A stretch of DNA of 64,000 nucleotides from Steinernema hermaphroditum (lineage: Eukaryota; Nematoda; Chromadorea; Rhabditida; Steinernematidae). Location of the stretch: NCBI GenBank assembly GCA_030435675.1, contig CM059625.1, forward strand, positions 15,500,001 to 15,564,000. Direction: 5' to 3'. A program made the position numbers and the translations under genes. Each line of letters starts with the position of its first letter. Within the stretch, counting starts at the first letter, position 1. Below the pieces are notes generated by a model that did no database searches, was not told where the DNA came from, and worked only from the letters and a program-made list of their open reading frames with translations. Positions 12,621-26,122 of this stretch are shown in pieces.

Positions 12621-14132
12621 TCCCTTTTAAGAACCGACAGTTTCAACTCCCCAACTTGATCTTTTTAATACACTGTTTGTACATTACTACCGATTACTCA
12701 TTCGGAACTATGGTCAATCATTCGGATAGACGTAAAGTATGGCTTCCCTTGTATGACGCATCTTAGGTGGGGGTGTTTTCCCGTCATGACGTTTATCGTT
12801 CCCGGTCCAGGCACACTGTTTGGCGTACAGGTGTTGTTCCCTGTTCCACGCTACCCAGCCAACGGGTTCGGTGAAAGCTGATCGGTCAACTTTCAAAACA
12901 CCAATTAGGGTGACGAAAAATTTATTGACACCAGTTGCAATGTGCGCCCCGGGGAGGTTCCGACCTTCGATCGACGTCGCTTGTCACAAGTTAGTCTGTC
13001 TGCTGCGCTTGATGAGCGCTCAGTACTAATTGGCTTGAACTTCGCCGTTTCTTGGTTCGTTTTTTAGTGTGTGTAGCGTAAGAATTTAAAGGTGGTACTT
13101 TTCGACGGCGTTTCCGATTGATCTTTTCGGCCAAACTGGCAGGAGGTGTTTTCTGTGCGTTTAACTTCATGGGCTGTTTGGTTCTTGATTAAAAGAGGCC
13201 GATTTGATCGCTTGTATTTTGTTGTCTTTCTTAAGAATCGATGTACTCTTCCATCGGCTCTCAGGGCTCTGGCTGTCCCGTATTGTTCCATTCATATTGA
13301 AACCAAGGCAGGTTTTTCTCTTTTTCTGATTTTATTCACTTTTAAACAGCTCAAATGAGTTACACCTGAAATTAAGGAATGTTCTACGTGTTAGATGTCT
13401 CATATTATATAGGACGAACACGATTTTTCGCTCATTTTTAAGATGATTGTTTTTGCTCTGGTGAAATGTCAAAGACGTTCGTATTTCCAACATTTCAACC
13501 ATTTTTACTTATACTTTTGTTAGCCGCATGTAAACACTATCTCATTAGAGTTATGCCGCCATTTTTCGGCATTATAAACTCCTATATGGCGGTGTTTAAT
13601 CCTGAAAATCGAACAATTTCTAGGTTACCGTAACGTTTTCCTCAACATCACCTTAAAAATGTTTTTCGCTGTCAAAGTGGTTGGAATAGAATGCATGAAG
13701 TGGGCGGTCATCTTCTACAAGCATCATATTATAGCTGAGTCCGGGTCAACACATTTAAGTCAGTTGATAGATCATGTCTTTTGAAGGCATTTGCGCGATG
13801 TTCGTTGCTTGTGGCTCGCTTAGTCATGCGCATCCGTAAGTGGCAGTTATTGTGCGTGTTAGCTCTTCAACGGATCCGAAGAAAGCGAACAAACATTGCA
13901 TGAATTCTCTTAGTAATCGCTGCGCAGCTGCCGAAGCCTATCTGGAAAACAGTCCGTCTGACGTGACATGTCGAGTCTGATCAAGCAGAGACTCCGATGG
14001 CCTCCCGTCGAGCGTTGAGAGCTCAAATTTTTTGACTACGTCTTCTTATTCATACGTGACGCGTGTTTTCGAGGATTGGTGACAAAACGCCGTTTTCCGT
14101 TTCAGACGATCATTTCGGTGTTGCCTCGCGAC

Positions 14133-17100
14133 ATGATGCACGAGGCGAACGTGAGCGATCACGGCAGCGATGGAAGGTAGATGAAGCTCCGCTAATCTGT
14201 GGGTCGCAAACGGTACATTCTTTCAGTGGGAGTGAGTCCAGTAGCGGCATCGTAGTCGCTAATGAGGGGACTGAGAGTCCTACTGATGGAAAGAAGATCA
14301 GATTTTTGGAGACAACTGATTTCCTGGAGAAGACGGCACTGAGCGGTAAGTTCCTTTAGCTTTATTCCACCTTTTGGAATTCGCGAAACGTGCAATTTTG
14401 CTTCATGCTCCATGTCCGTATGGTTAGAAGATGCGCCCCGTAGACGAGATCAGATATACGAGGCACATCCTATTTAAATAATAAACCGTCCATGGAACCC
14501 CTTCATACACAATCAATGATCGTAGTCCAATCTATTTCTAAGCGCTTTGAGTTTTATATCACAGCTAGAGGGGTCGTGTGACCTACAGCCCCATAAAAAG
14601 TGTGCTTTCAGCTATGCGGGGCAGGAACCTTTCGTGCATTCTATTAACATGCATTTCTGATTATGCAAATCCCACGTGTCTATCACTTGTTTCAAGCACA
14701 TCATGGTACAATAGCTTATAGTTCCTTTTTTTTCAGAATCGGAGACCACAATCAAAAGGTATATCGTCGTGCATAACGAACGTGAGTTAAACGTATAATC
14801 CGAGTTTTAGCCTCGGCGCGCTCAACTACGAGAGACCAAAACTACCTGCTCAATGGACGGTAATTCAGAGTTTTGTTGTTTGTCAACTAAGGATACTCTC
14901 TTTTTCAGAACTCATATTCCTCAGGTGCTCTCGCTAACCCAGTTGGTGGTCCAGGAGACGATTTTGCGTAAGTTCGTCAAACGAAGACGGTTCCTTCTGG
15001 AACGATCACGTTTGTTTTAGCGCAATTACAATCGATCAGCCGCCGACGTTGACGAATTACCTGACAGGCAAGCGGCCGACAATGAACGAACTGATCAAGT
15101 ACCAAACGCAGACCAAACTCGACGACAGTGACATTACCAATGTAAGAACGGAGGGGCGAAATGAATCGAAAAAGACCATTTTAGGGTCTGCAAAGGTTGA
15201 ATTCTGAGAATTCGGATAAAGAGTCAGATGCGGAAGCGCAAACTAAGTTCGGCGGTTTCGGGTGGATTCAAGGGGTGCTGATGAGGTGCATCCTGTGCAT
15301 CTTCGGTGCGACACTTTTCCTACGAATGAGCTGGCTTGGCGGTCAAGCTGGAATAGGTATCATAGTAACCTTGATCATGTGATATAAGCGAGCGTTTAGT
15401 CGTTGGCCTCGGAGTTCTGATGCTGGCATTTATTGTGGTAATCCTGACAGCCATATCGATGTCTGCTATTGCCACAAACGGTGAAGTTGGCACAGGAGGG
15501 TGCTATTATTTGGTAAGCGGCTTGAGAAATTAGAAAAAATGAACCACTAAGCAAATATTAACATAAAAAAGAAGATCACTCTAATATTCCAGATCTCACG
15601 ATCGCTCGGTCCCGAATTTGGAGGTTCCATCGGCCTGATTTTCTACATTGCCAACACGGTAAACGCCTCAATGAACTGCGTAGGTTTGGCCGAGGCTATC
15701 GTATTTATTCTGAAAGACCATGGAATTACCCTCATCGACGGGGATATCAATGACACTCGTCTCTATGCTATTCGTAATTAGTCCATTTGTTGCTTTTGCT
15801 ATTATTACGAGAATTCAGTGACGTGCACCCTTCTCCAGGGCATCATCTTCATCGGAACGGAATTCGAGAGCAAGACACAAGTAGCTCTGCTAATCACTCT
15901 CACAGTGTCTATTCTAAGCCATCTCGTGGGCACGTTTATGCCACTCACTCCTGAGCAGATCAACAGAGGTGTCACTGGATATTCATGCAAGTGAACAATT
16001 AAAAAAAAAAGAAAGAAATTATGAATTCAGGGAGCACAGCGGTGGAGAATTTATGGCCCGACTTCCGCGGAGCCGAAACGTTCATCACCGTCTTCGGTGT
16101 CTATTTCCCTGCTATGACCGGTATCATGGCCGGAGCCAACATGTCTGGTGACTTGAAGGACGCATCGAAGTCGATCCCGAAAGGAACTGTTTGGGCTATT
16201 GTCATCACAACGATCGTCTACGGTCTGGCTATGATCACCACTGCCATGACCACCATTCGTGATTCCAATGGCATGATGGGACCAGGTATTTCCAGTCAAC
16301 TGACTACTTAAAGTAATTTCGAACTATAGTCTATGACAACATCACTGGTGCTCTCATTCCACCCGCATGTAAGGCAAACGGCACCTGCGCTTTTGGTCTT
16401 GCCAACGATTACCAAGTTATGCTTCTCCAGGGGGCATTTGGGCCCCTGATCATCGCGGGTATCTTCGCCTCTACGCTTAGTTCCGCATCTGGATGCCTTA
16501 TCGGAGCTCCCCGAGTATTCCAAGCTCTCTGCGAAGATAAGCTTTACCCATATGTCCGTGTCTTCGCCAAAGGACATGGTGTTCAAAACGAACCATACAG
16601 GGCGTACGTCCTCACATTCCTCATCGCTACTGGAATTATTTTAATCGGTGAGTTTTGAGGCACTCAGCGTCGACAGTCAGTGTTAAATGTTTAGGTGATC
16701 TCAATGCCATTGCTATAATTATTACCAACTTCTTCTTGGCGGCCTTCGCAATCACAAACTTCGCTTGCTTCGATGCCACAGCGGGTGGATCTCCAGGTGA
16801 GGCAACACTTTAATCATCTGAAAGAGCGACAGTCCTTCAGGATTCCGTCCGGGCTTTAAGTACTACAACAAATGGCTGTCTCTCTTCGGATCGATTCTCT
16901 GCATTACAATCATGTTTGTCCTGTCCTGGATTACCGCTCTGATCACATTCGGAATCTTTGCCGTCCTTTTCCTATTCATTAAGAATAACAAATCACGTAA
17001 GTTCCCCCAGAACAACTGTTCCATATTGCAAAATTTTACACTTGAATTCATCGGATATAATTGGCTAATATGACGATTATTATTAGCGGAGAGAATGTGT

Positions 17101-19620
17101 TCCTACGCCAATCATGATTCACGGTTTGTAGCTATTGAATTGAATGACAAACAGAATCGTTATTCAATTTTATTGTTATACATTTGACCATGACTGAGAC
17201 CATCTGATCGGTCGAAATGTTCCAGAAGTGTTCGCTTATCTAGCTAATAACATAATCAAAACGTAGTCAGATATCCATCAGGACATGGTTATGAGTAATG
17301 ATTGACCCAAGTAAATTATTGACGTTGATTCCATTTTTTGGACGGTAGTCATTTCATATATAATTCATATTATGAATTTGACCCGAAGTGAGGCTAGTTG
17401 AGCGGTCACGAATGTTCGCCACTTTACAACAAGCCGTTCATTTAAAGATTCGCTACATTCGCTAAAAACTCGGTGCAGAAGGTCGTATGAGTAACCTGAA
17501 GATTACGACGACCACGTGAAAGTCAAGTTCGTTTTTTTTCCGAACCGCACACAATTGCACATCACATGCTAATCCACCAAATTCAGACATCAACTGGGGA
17601 TCATCTACCGAAGCCAATCGCTACCGCAAAGCCCTGATGGGTCTCTTGAAGTTGTCCCGCACAGAAGAACACGTGAAGAACTACAGACCACAGCTGCTTG
17701 TCCTTACTGGAAACCCTGCTGCCCGTCAGGCGTTGGTCGACTTCGCCTACTGTATCTCCAAAGGCCAGTCGCTTATGATCTGCGGACATGTTGTGCCGGT
17801 AGGACAAAGGTGGATGGAACAGGAGACAGAACCCCGTTTTAGTATCCTCCGTCAGTTTCCGCCACGGCGTGCATTCGCAAGCTCAATCATCGTCTCACCG
17901 ACTGGCTCCACGAACAGAAGTGCAAAGCGTTTTACTGCGCCGTCGCGCACAGGTATGGCAAATTGATCACTTTCTTCTATTAATGTGTCTGTTCGACGTA
18001 GCCGGTAGCCCCAAAATATGACCCTAATCAATCAGTTAGTCACCAATTCTTTTTCAGATCGCTTCGAAATGGCGTGCAGGGACTTCTTCAAACTGTCGGA
18101 CTGGGCAAAATGCAGCCTAACATCCTGATGATGGGCTTCAAGAGTGATTGGGTCAGCGAGTGTCATAGGGATTATGCTGAGGTACTAGAGTACCTTGGTG
18201 TGATCAAGTAAGTTGCTCTTAAGTGCCGTAAAAATAACAAGGATCGTCGCTAGAAGCGACCTATAAGTGATCCGTTTTTTCACGAAACCTGTACTCTCGA
18301 CTAGCAAGTGACCTGAATCTAAAGAATCAATTTTTAGGGATGCATTCGAAAGCAACCTTTCAATTTGCATCTTCCGCAACACGAATGAGGGTCTCGACCA
18401 CAGCGCAGTGATGATGAGCAACGACGACAGTCTATTCCTGAAGCTACCCGATCTCATGCTCTCCGACACAAAGTCGCCTCTTAACGACGACTACAGCCGT
18501 GGTGTCGCGCCACGGATTGTGCGTCCCAACGCTGCAACAAACCCACGTAGGCCTTCCGTGGCACCGGGTGGTAACGGTCGCGGACATGTAGGTAAAGTGA
18601 ACGAGCTTAAACACACTCGTTCGGAGGGAATGCTTCCCATCCACCACCTCTACTCGAGGCATAACAGTGAGGCGAGCATTGGGAAGACGAAGAAGTCGGA
18701 CTTCAAGAAGATGAAGAAGAGCCCGCCTCAGAGCCAGTTCAGAACGAAGATTAAGAGTGGAGTCATTGATGTGTGGTGGCTGTTTGATGATGGAGGATTG
18801 ACTTTGCTGATTCCCTATCTACTTTCAATGCCATCGTCCTATCTTCAGGTAAGCATTGCGTCAAATTGACACTGACGCCTTAGGTTCTGTCCTTGAAAAT
18901 GAACTCCAAAAATGTTTATTTTGTCTCATCATTTTGCTTCACCCAAAAAGTACCTTTTTGAGCCGGAATCGCATCGATGATGACTGACTGGCTCATACCC
19001 ACTTGCCACAAAATATGATGAGTTGCTACAAAACCTGATGGTCAGTCAACGCCACTAATCCAATTCCTCCACAGGGTGCCCAAATGCGCGTTTTCACCGT
19101 ATGTCACAACAACGTGTCTGTCGATCAAGTGCGGCAAAAACTGGAAAAAATGCTCAAGAAGTTCCGTATTGAATTCAGTCAAGTTATCGTTTTGTGCGAC
19201 GAAGACGAAAGGGAACTCTACGCGGAAACGTAAGACTGTTTCCAAAAAACAGACTCTTCTGATTCACGTATTCATAGCATCGAAGAATATGAGACACTTG
19301 TCGCCAGCCTTACCCCTCCTGGTCAATCTTGTCTCATCAACCAGTCGCTTCAAGCTTCAGCTCAGCCTCGTACAATGAGATATTTAAGAACGAGGGAACT
19401 CCTCCTAGAATACTCTTCAGCTTCTAACCTCGTCATAGTGTAAGCAATCGTTTTCTCAATCACACCACAAACCAACGATTTCAGAACTCTTCCGTTAGCT
19501 CATAGAGAGGTCGTGTTCAGTCCACTCTACATGGTATGGCTGGAAATGCTGAGCAAAGACATGCCACCTACACTGTTTGTCAGAGGCAACCAGACCTCCG
19601 TCTTAACATTCTACTCTTAA
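14133..19620 (+). CDS. nkcc-1: SLC12 cation-chloride cotransporter, NKCC type
   Basis: Twenty-one exons close in phase to 1,104 aa (starts 14133, 14227, 14737, 14811, 14909, 15021, 15185, 15400, 15593, 15819, 16031, 16330, 16695, 16841, 17587, 17843, 18058, 18338, 19075, 19278, 19485). The protein would move Na+, K+ and Cl- together across the plasma membrane. Family signatures run in order: [10 protein letters not shown]...QAGIG (first helix), [50 protein letters not shown] [28 protein letters not shown], then the cytoplasmic tail with [41 protein letters not shown] and the terminal [12 protein letters not shown]. Length and architecture match NKCC/NCC rather than KCC. No clear RFxV kinase-docking motif was seen near the N-terminus. 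The intron after 15986 needs a GC donor (TGCAAG). Intron 14 is long (about 590 nt). The start is the ATGATG at 14133. Confidence 0.9.
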
Positions 19621-20551
19621 TAACTATTTAACTTGTATTATTATTAGAATTCTATCCATTCCATATGCTCACGCATTTGAAGATGTCCGTAGCGGTCTGT
19701 TCTCTCATCTCCAGACTTGCTTTATACTTACCTATATGTCTTTTTGTATGTAGTTTGTTTGTAAATCGGTTTCTTTTATCTGTCCCCCAGCTCATTTCAT
19801 TCCCGGTAGATTCGTTTTGCTCATCAACTATTTATACGTCTCTTTATTGTCATTTCTTAGCGATTCAACAACGTGTATTGCAATAGCGTGTTCTCAGTCG
19901 TCGTATTTGTTGTGTAGTTATGGTTGAACCGGTGTTCGGAATAAAAATGACTCTTGAACCAGTAGGCTCATTTATTCATGGGGTTTAAGCAGCCAGAGTG
20001 ACAGTATCCTCAACTTGAAGATACCAAGGTAATGGATGAACGGTACTCTATCTAAAAAATTATACGAAAATTATACGTGAATATCTAGTGATTTATATGT
20101 ATTGTAGATGGGGCTCATTACACGATACAAGAGTTCTTAGATATGGGAAGGAAAGGAGAGTAATACATTAAAAATGACAATACGGAACGACATATTAGGA
20201 TAGGTAATGTGTTCACTTAATTCATAGTTCCAGAATTTGTTTAGGGTCTGTTTGTATATATTACGTAGATATAGTGGTCAGACGATTACAAAAATCAAAG
20301 GGTATCTAGAATATAATTGGTTATAACAACAAAGGAATAATAGACTCACTTACTAAACACCGGGAAAAGAGAGCGCTTGAAAGCGGCGGAAACGATATGA
20401 CTGTAACTTACGCTTAATATGATCTGCACACATTGAGACGAGAACCGGAAAGATAGTAATTACACGGGTAACCATTATATAATCATTACAATCAAAAAAC
20501 GAAACTTAATTTTGGAGACGGGTTAAATTGTTGCAAGTAAAAGCAAACGCA
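19621..20551. other. Convergent intergenic region
   Basis: This lies between the 3' ends of the SLC12 gene (+) and the unknown gene (-). It holds the SLC12 3' UTR with an AATAAA at 19940-19945. No further gene is seen. Confidence 0.6.
19940..19945 (+). terminator. Polyadenylation signal, SLC12 gene
   Basis: AATAAA lies about 320 bases after the stop codon in an otherwise noncoding AT-rich stretch. Confidence 0.5.
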
Positions 20552-23480
20552 TTATTTAGAATGCTTAGGACTTTTACCACCACGTTTGAAGATTCTTTTG
20601 CGAACGCAGCTAACTGCTCGTCCGATGGTGTTGCTAACCGATGCCTTGAAACATTTCCACTTGTGCGCAATGCGCTCCTTCCAGCGCCTGATGCGAGCCT
20701 CGCGCTGCTGCTCTTTCTTCTCTAACGCGTCGACGTCTCCTTCTAGGACTGCGAGAAAGAGCTGCGCGAATGGATAGTGAATGTCGGTGGCGTACGGTAG
20801 CAAACGTCGTAGTTTGGCCTTCGACTCAGGCTGCTTCAGGCGTGTGTCCAGTAACTCATGAATGTAATCGGCAAACCATTGCTTCTCCTGCAACCAACAC
20901 TTAGCTTAATGATCGAATAAACTGCTCGGTACCTCCGGCTCAACATGGAGGTAATCGACAAGTCGTCTAAGGGCCAGAACTGAAATATCTAGCTCGTCAT
21001 GAGCAAATTCGTGATACAGTCGTTTTATCAATGAGCTGTCGATGTTGGCGTCGCCTTCAAAAGAGGGATCGTGTGGAACGTTTTCCGCTTGAGGTTCGGA
21101 TTGAACGACGGTTTCGCAAGCCGGTGGATTCGGCTTCAGCAGCTGGTTTGCATACGGAAATTGAAACGGCCATTTTTGTTGTCGGCACATTTGAATATAT
21201 TGCATGGTAGACCGTGGATCCATCGGATGAGCTGCTGGCAGACGCCACAACTTCAGGTAACTGTTAAGGTCTCTACTTTCGTCTGTTTGTGGCCCATGCA
21301 AAAGGCTGAGTTTCCATGGTGAGTCGGCCGAGAGGAAAAGTTCTTTCTCTCTTGGTGTCGGTTCAAATGGTTCCATGGAGCGCTCACCCTCGGCGACTTC
21401 TGTCTGAATGTTGTACTTCTTGGCTATTTCGGCTCTCATTGCATTGACCACTTCGTCAGCTTTCTTCTCTAGTTCTTCTCTCACATGCAGGAAATTGTGC
21501 TTAACTGTCTAAACCTCAGAATACATGAAAAGCCAAATGGATTAAAAGCGTACCTTCATCCTCTCCAAGAAGCGTCTCTGGCGCCCGTCAACTACGAACA
21601 CCAGGGCGCGGTCAGGAAGTGTGCACTGCTTGACACTGTATTTTAAAACTTCTTCTTCTGGGTGCCCCTCGTCCAGAACGCTGTCGAGAAACTGCGATTT
21701 AAAGTGCTCCCTGACTTGCAAACGTGCCTAAATGCCGTCTTTCTAAGCACTTGAAATCCTACGATACGTTTACATGGAAGCTACGGATAGTGAAATCGGT
21801 CCTCAACTTCAGAAGAAGATCGGACTTGCCATCTGCTGCTGGCTTCAGCTCCTCCGGACGATATGGGAAGAGAGAAGAGAATCTCGCATCTTCATGTGCT
21901 TCATGCTCACTCTCCACCTAAACGTATTTATTTTCAGCGTTCAGAGACAGAACTAACCTCATACAGGCGTTTGGCAAAGTGATTCCAGAATTTTTGCCGC
22001 TCAGCGCATAGTTCCTTATACATTTTGTACCAACACTCTCGGGATGGATCACGGACTGGTGCTTCTGTTGTATCGATCACCAAATCCTTTTTAGCTCTCT
22101 CTTCAGTAATTCGATCCATTGTTACTCGCCTGCACGCCAATGCATTGTTCTTCCGTGACCATTGCTTTCTAGGAGCTCTAGCAACTGGCAGCTGACTTTT
22201 GGAGGCAACTGGTAGCTGACTTTTAGAGCTTTGCGTGATTGAGACTTTGCAGTCTGTCTGAGAATTCTGAGTTTGGTCCGTTGGAATGTCTTTTTCCTTC
22301 GAAGTCGGCTTCTGGACCGGCTCGCCGCTAACCTTCTCTAGTAGGTTTCTGTCAGCGAAATACTGTGTCAACCCATTATCCAGGACTTCAGCACCTGGAA
22401 CATGGTTGGAATCATCCATATTTGGAATATAATCCCAAAAGTCCTGCGACGAAATGGCTCTCGCGACTTCTTTCCTGCGCCGGCTTTCTGGTGACAGTTT
22501 GTCGTCGTCCTTATCGTCGAATAAACGCTGAATTGCTTCAGAGATAGCGGTTGGAAGAGGGCCATCTGCGCTTGTCGTTTGCTGCGGCTTCGTCGTCGAA
22601 GCGTTCGAGCGTGGACTCTTCTTGCCACTCTTTTTCTTTTTGCCAGATTTCGGGGGTGGGTTTTGAGACAAGGGATCAGTGGATGGCATCAACAGCGCAA
22701 CTTCTTCGTCTTCTTGATTTTGAGCTGCCACTTCGGAGGCGACCTTCAACGCCTCGCTAAGAGCTTTCACATCAGTAATACCATCTGGCGGCGGCGCTTT
22801 CAGCTCAGTGTCTTTCGTAAGGTTTTGATTGTGAGAATCGGCTTCCTCGCTAGCTTTTTGTGCTTGCACAGTCACCTCCTGAGATTCAGCTCCATTGATT
22901 GGTACGATATCCTTTGCATCGTCTACGGTGGCAGGAGTCGACAACCCTGTAGTTTCTAAACATACGGACTTTGTACATAGCAAAAAAATGATGAATTACC
23001 GTTTACTTCCAAGCCTTCCGATACACTAGCAGCTTTGGAGCCTTCTGACTCAGATTTAATATCACCACTCACGTCATCAGCGGTTGCACCAGAGTTCGCA
23101 ATCGTCTTCGCGTGGTCTTGCAGATACTTTGTAGCTTCGTCTTCCATATGCGGTAGTCCGGCGCTTGAACCAGTCATCGACTTCAGTAGCGGAGACTGAG
23201 TGACCAAATGTTCATTGTTTCCAACCATGTCCATGTCATCCTTCAATGCTTTTCCAATTTCCCCTAATGGTCCCAGATCCGATTAGTAAGTAGATATTTG
23301 CGACATACCGCTGTCCTGAAACGTGTCTCGAGCTCGATCCGTTTCTGAAGCACCTGTCTGGATATCGCCTGTGTCGCCAACTCGATGCGACTTCTCGTCC
23401 TTCCCGTTTGGCTTTCCAACATCGTCTTTAGGCATTTTCGCTTTCGGGCGGTTCTTCGTTTTCGATTTCGCCGCCTCCAT
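20552..23480 (-). CDS. 887-aa protein of unknown function, low-complexity N-terminal half
   Basis: Seven exons (23480-23309, 23263-23000, 22955-21958, 21917-21774, 21727-21554, 21508-20933, 20887-20552) close in phase. The N-terminal half is Lys/Ser/Asp-rich and probably disordered, with patches such as PPPKSGKKKKSGKK and a duplicated KSQLPVA heptad-length motif. The C-terminal half is better ordered, with acidic/basic helices (REELEKKADEVVNAMRAEI) and segments LPDRALVFVVDGRQRRFLERMK and VLALRRLVDYLHVEPE; it ends in a basic tail RKRIFKRGGKSPKHSK. There is no signal peptide or membrane segment, so an intracellular protein is likely. The exon-4 donor (after 21774) could shift six bases without changing frame. 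A TTTTCAG lies just before the start, consistent with trans-splicing. I do not recognise the family. Confidence 0.75.
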
Positions 23481-25055
23481 TCGTTTAAGATGCTATCTGA
23501 AAACAACTCACTACTAGCTTGTATAAAGCACATGCATTGAAGGCGTATTTTTTAAACGCGACACTATACTCAAAACAGCCAGAGGTGTCGATGGGCAGCC
23601 GACCAACCGCTGCGGCGCGCGATGTTCACTCTGAAGGTGTGTAACTGGCAGGCCGTGCGCCGTTGTCATGACAGCATCGGCGGAGGCTAGGGTGGGTAAT
23701 GAGAATGCTGATTAATCCGCTTTTCAGGGTAAACAATGTTTGAAGACGGAAGTAAAAAAACCTGCATAGATGTTCATCGCAACTATAAAACATAAATCTT
23801 ACACTTCAAAAGCTCTAATTCATGCATTCTTAATTCGAGGACGAAAAAGAACACCTGAACTGCTTTTTTCCAGCTATCAAGCTGTTAAAAGTAATGTAAT
23901 TATGGGAAAAATGATGTTTTTGTTCCCAGCATGTGACTAATTTATTGAATTGAGTCCAAAGGAATTTTCTGTGATCAAAGGAGGCCTCTTTAGCCTGGCT
24001 GGAACGCGAAAACACCGCTCTTTGTTTTTATGTGAAGGAGCTGCCTACTGGTGGGGAGTGTGGCACATAACAATTGTATGTTATTAGTCGAGAGATTGTC
24101 GACTGTCAGGTATATAACGTTGTCAGGTATACAATATCCCTGAACGATTAAACGAATGATCCCGATTCAATATCGGTAATGGCTTTTAACAGATTAATCT
24201 AAGACAGTGAGAATATGTGAGCCAATCAGTAAGAAGTCAGCTCGAGGTTTATTGTTATCTGCAAGTGCCTGAGTTCGATGTGCTTTTCCTTGAATACATT
24301 TATCGGCGCTCCGCTCATCACCGCTATTTATAATTCCAATTCTTGAAAGCAATTTTAAAGCAATCAAATTATTAGAGCCACATTCAGAACAACCGTGATT
24401 CATCGTCGCAATTCCATGTGATATTACAGTACATACCTTTGCGCTAGATAATGTGCGCTCATGTTTGGCATAAGTCGGAAATAACGCTCTGTTAGCATTA
24501 GTTCAACAGGGTTTAATTGCTTCGCAAGATAGCTTTGTCTAAAGAGGTTTATGTTGCTCAAGCCTATCATTTGTAGGAGCGCTTTATTTATATCCAGTTA
24601 CGTCACCGTACCCTGAACGGTTCACCTCATGCACGTAAACATGCATTAGGTGACGCGCAAGGGAAACGTCACTGAGTTTTACAGGGCTTAGCATGAAAGC
24701 TTTGCTGAAACACATGTAAAAATACTGCAGCGATGTCATCATATGACTCATTTATCCGGTCTAATTGTTGATATGCAACTTATGCTGTCAGCATATCGGT
24801 GGAACCCGGGCAGTTTTTAAGATACTTGCTATTCCGACGTCAAATATTGGCTGCTCAAAGGTACAAAAACCAGTTAGCCTTCACCTCCTCGCTATGAATC
24901 CCCATAGTTACGACTCTCTTCTTGCAGTGCTGATAGCCGGATAGTTAATCAGCCATAGTTACGGACCGAAATGCATCGTCCGAACTGAAAACTGGGCTAA
25001 TTTGGCATCGAATGCCACCAACTCCATCGTTTGCCCTCACAGTATTATTATTACA
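23481..25055. other. Divergent intergenic region
   Basis: This separates the unknown gene (-) from the methyltransferase gene (+). It contains an imperfect 11-bp inverted repeat at about 24625-24654 (CACCTCATGCA...TGCATTAGGTG). No gene is supported. Confidence 0.5.
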
Positions 25056-26122
25056 ATGCGGTGCCTGAAAGCTTTACTAAACTATGGCGTCCGTTTCTAT
25101 TTCTATGTTTTCGATCGCCTTATTCTTTACCCGATGGTAAAATACCTATCTAAGAAAATCGACGTTCAATTCCTAAACCTTGGCTATGTGCCGAATGAAG
25201 AGGATGATCATGTATTGGAGATTGTCGATTCCGTGCTCGAACCTTTGGATCCAATCAGGGCTCACGTAAATCTTTATGAAAAGGCGCTGAGCATGTGCCC
25301 TGAATATCCAAATTTGAAAAATATCAAAATTCTCGAAGTTGGATGCGGAACAGGTTCTGGAGTGGAGTGGATTTCAAGGTAATAAAAATGTGTGGGCGTC
25401 TCGAAAATACTAAACTCTAGAGCACATCCAGCGATAGACAGCACGAAAGGAGTGGACAAGGTTGTGACAAAATCATTAAACGGTTCGATAGTAGAAGGAA
25501 ATGCTGAGAATCTGCCCTTTGATAACAACGAGTTCGATATGATTGTCAACATAGAATCCAGTCATCTGTATGCAAATCCCAGCAAGTTTTTCAAGGAATG
25601 TGCGAGGGTGTTGAAGACCGGCGGGTACCTTTGCTGGGCAGATATCCGCTATTCTCAACAGGTATGCTATGCTGTAGTGTTCCTGTTCTTGGAACTCTAC
25701 GATGTTGTAGAGGACAGTCAGATGACCTTTTTCGGTGCAAAAGGTCTACACTGTTTCGCAGAAGGAAGAAAATAACCATATCACTTAACAGCTGACTATA
25801 ATGGCTTGCGATTTCAGATATTTGACGTTGAAGTTCAAGCAGCAGATGCAAACTTGCAGACAGTGGCGTTTGAAGATATTACTAATGGCGTTCTCCGTGG
25901 CCTAGTTCACACATCAAGTCGCTACGACAAATTGATCGAAAAGGTAATAGATGAAAGCTGCTCTTCGTTTATGCTTACATTTATTAGGCGCCTTGGTACA
26001 TCCGAGTGTTCCGGAATACACTGCGAACCACATATTGTGCTCCCGGAACGGAAAGCCACAAGAGACTATTGAAACACGAAAAGATTTATGCATCTGCTTG
26101 TTGGAGAAAACAAGCGTCCTAG
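25056..26122 (+). CDS. Class I SAM-dependent methyltransferase
   Basis: Four exons, 25056-25378, 25421-25661, 25818-25943 and 25988-26122, give 274 aa. After a hydrophobic N-terminal stretch (YFYVFDRLILYPMVKYL, possibly a membrane anchor) comes motif I, ILEVGCGTGSGVEWI, the AdoMet-binding loop. GNAENLPFDNNEFDMIVNIESSHLY matches the motif II/III region of Methyltransf_11 proteins, and FKECARVLKTGGYLCWADIR the post-III strand. The remainder is a short helical C-terminus ending in KIYASACWRKQAS. The substrate cannot be read from sequence; a small molecule or lipid head group is possible. The first true ATG in frame is at 25056. The organisation resembles a nematode-expanded methyltransferase family, but I assign no symbol. 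Confidence 0.85.

Larger units (their letters stand above)
7273..14132. other. Gene-poor region
   Basis: No protein gene with coherent exons was found in about 6.9 kb. It contains a 296-bp tandem repeat and a decayed mariner transposase, listed separately. GC-richer patches at 7200-7450 and 11600-11990 show no coding pattern. The last few hundred bases before 14133 presumably carry the SLC12 promoter. Confidence 0.5.

Noticed and set aside
24625..24654. Hairpin CACCTCATGCA/TGCATTAGGTG
   Set aside because: Short and imperfect, with no flanking terminator or RNA-gene context, so it is not called as a functional element.
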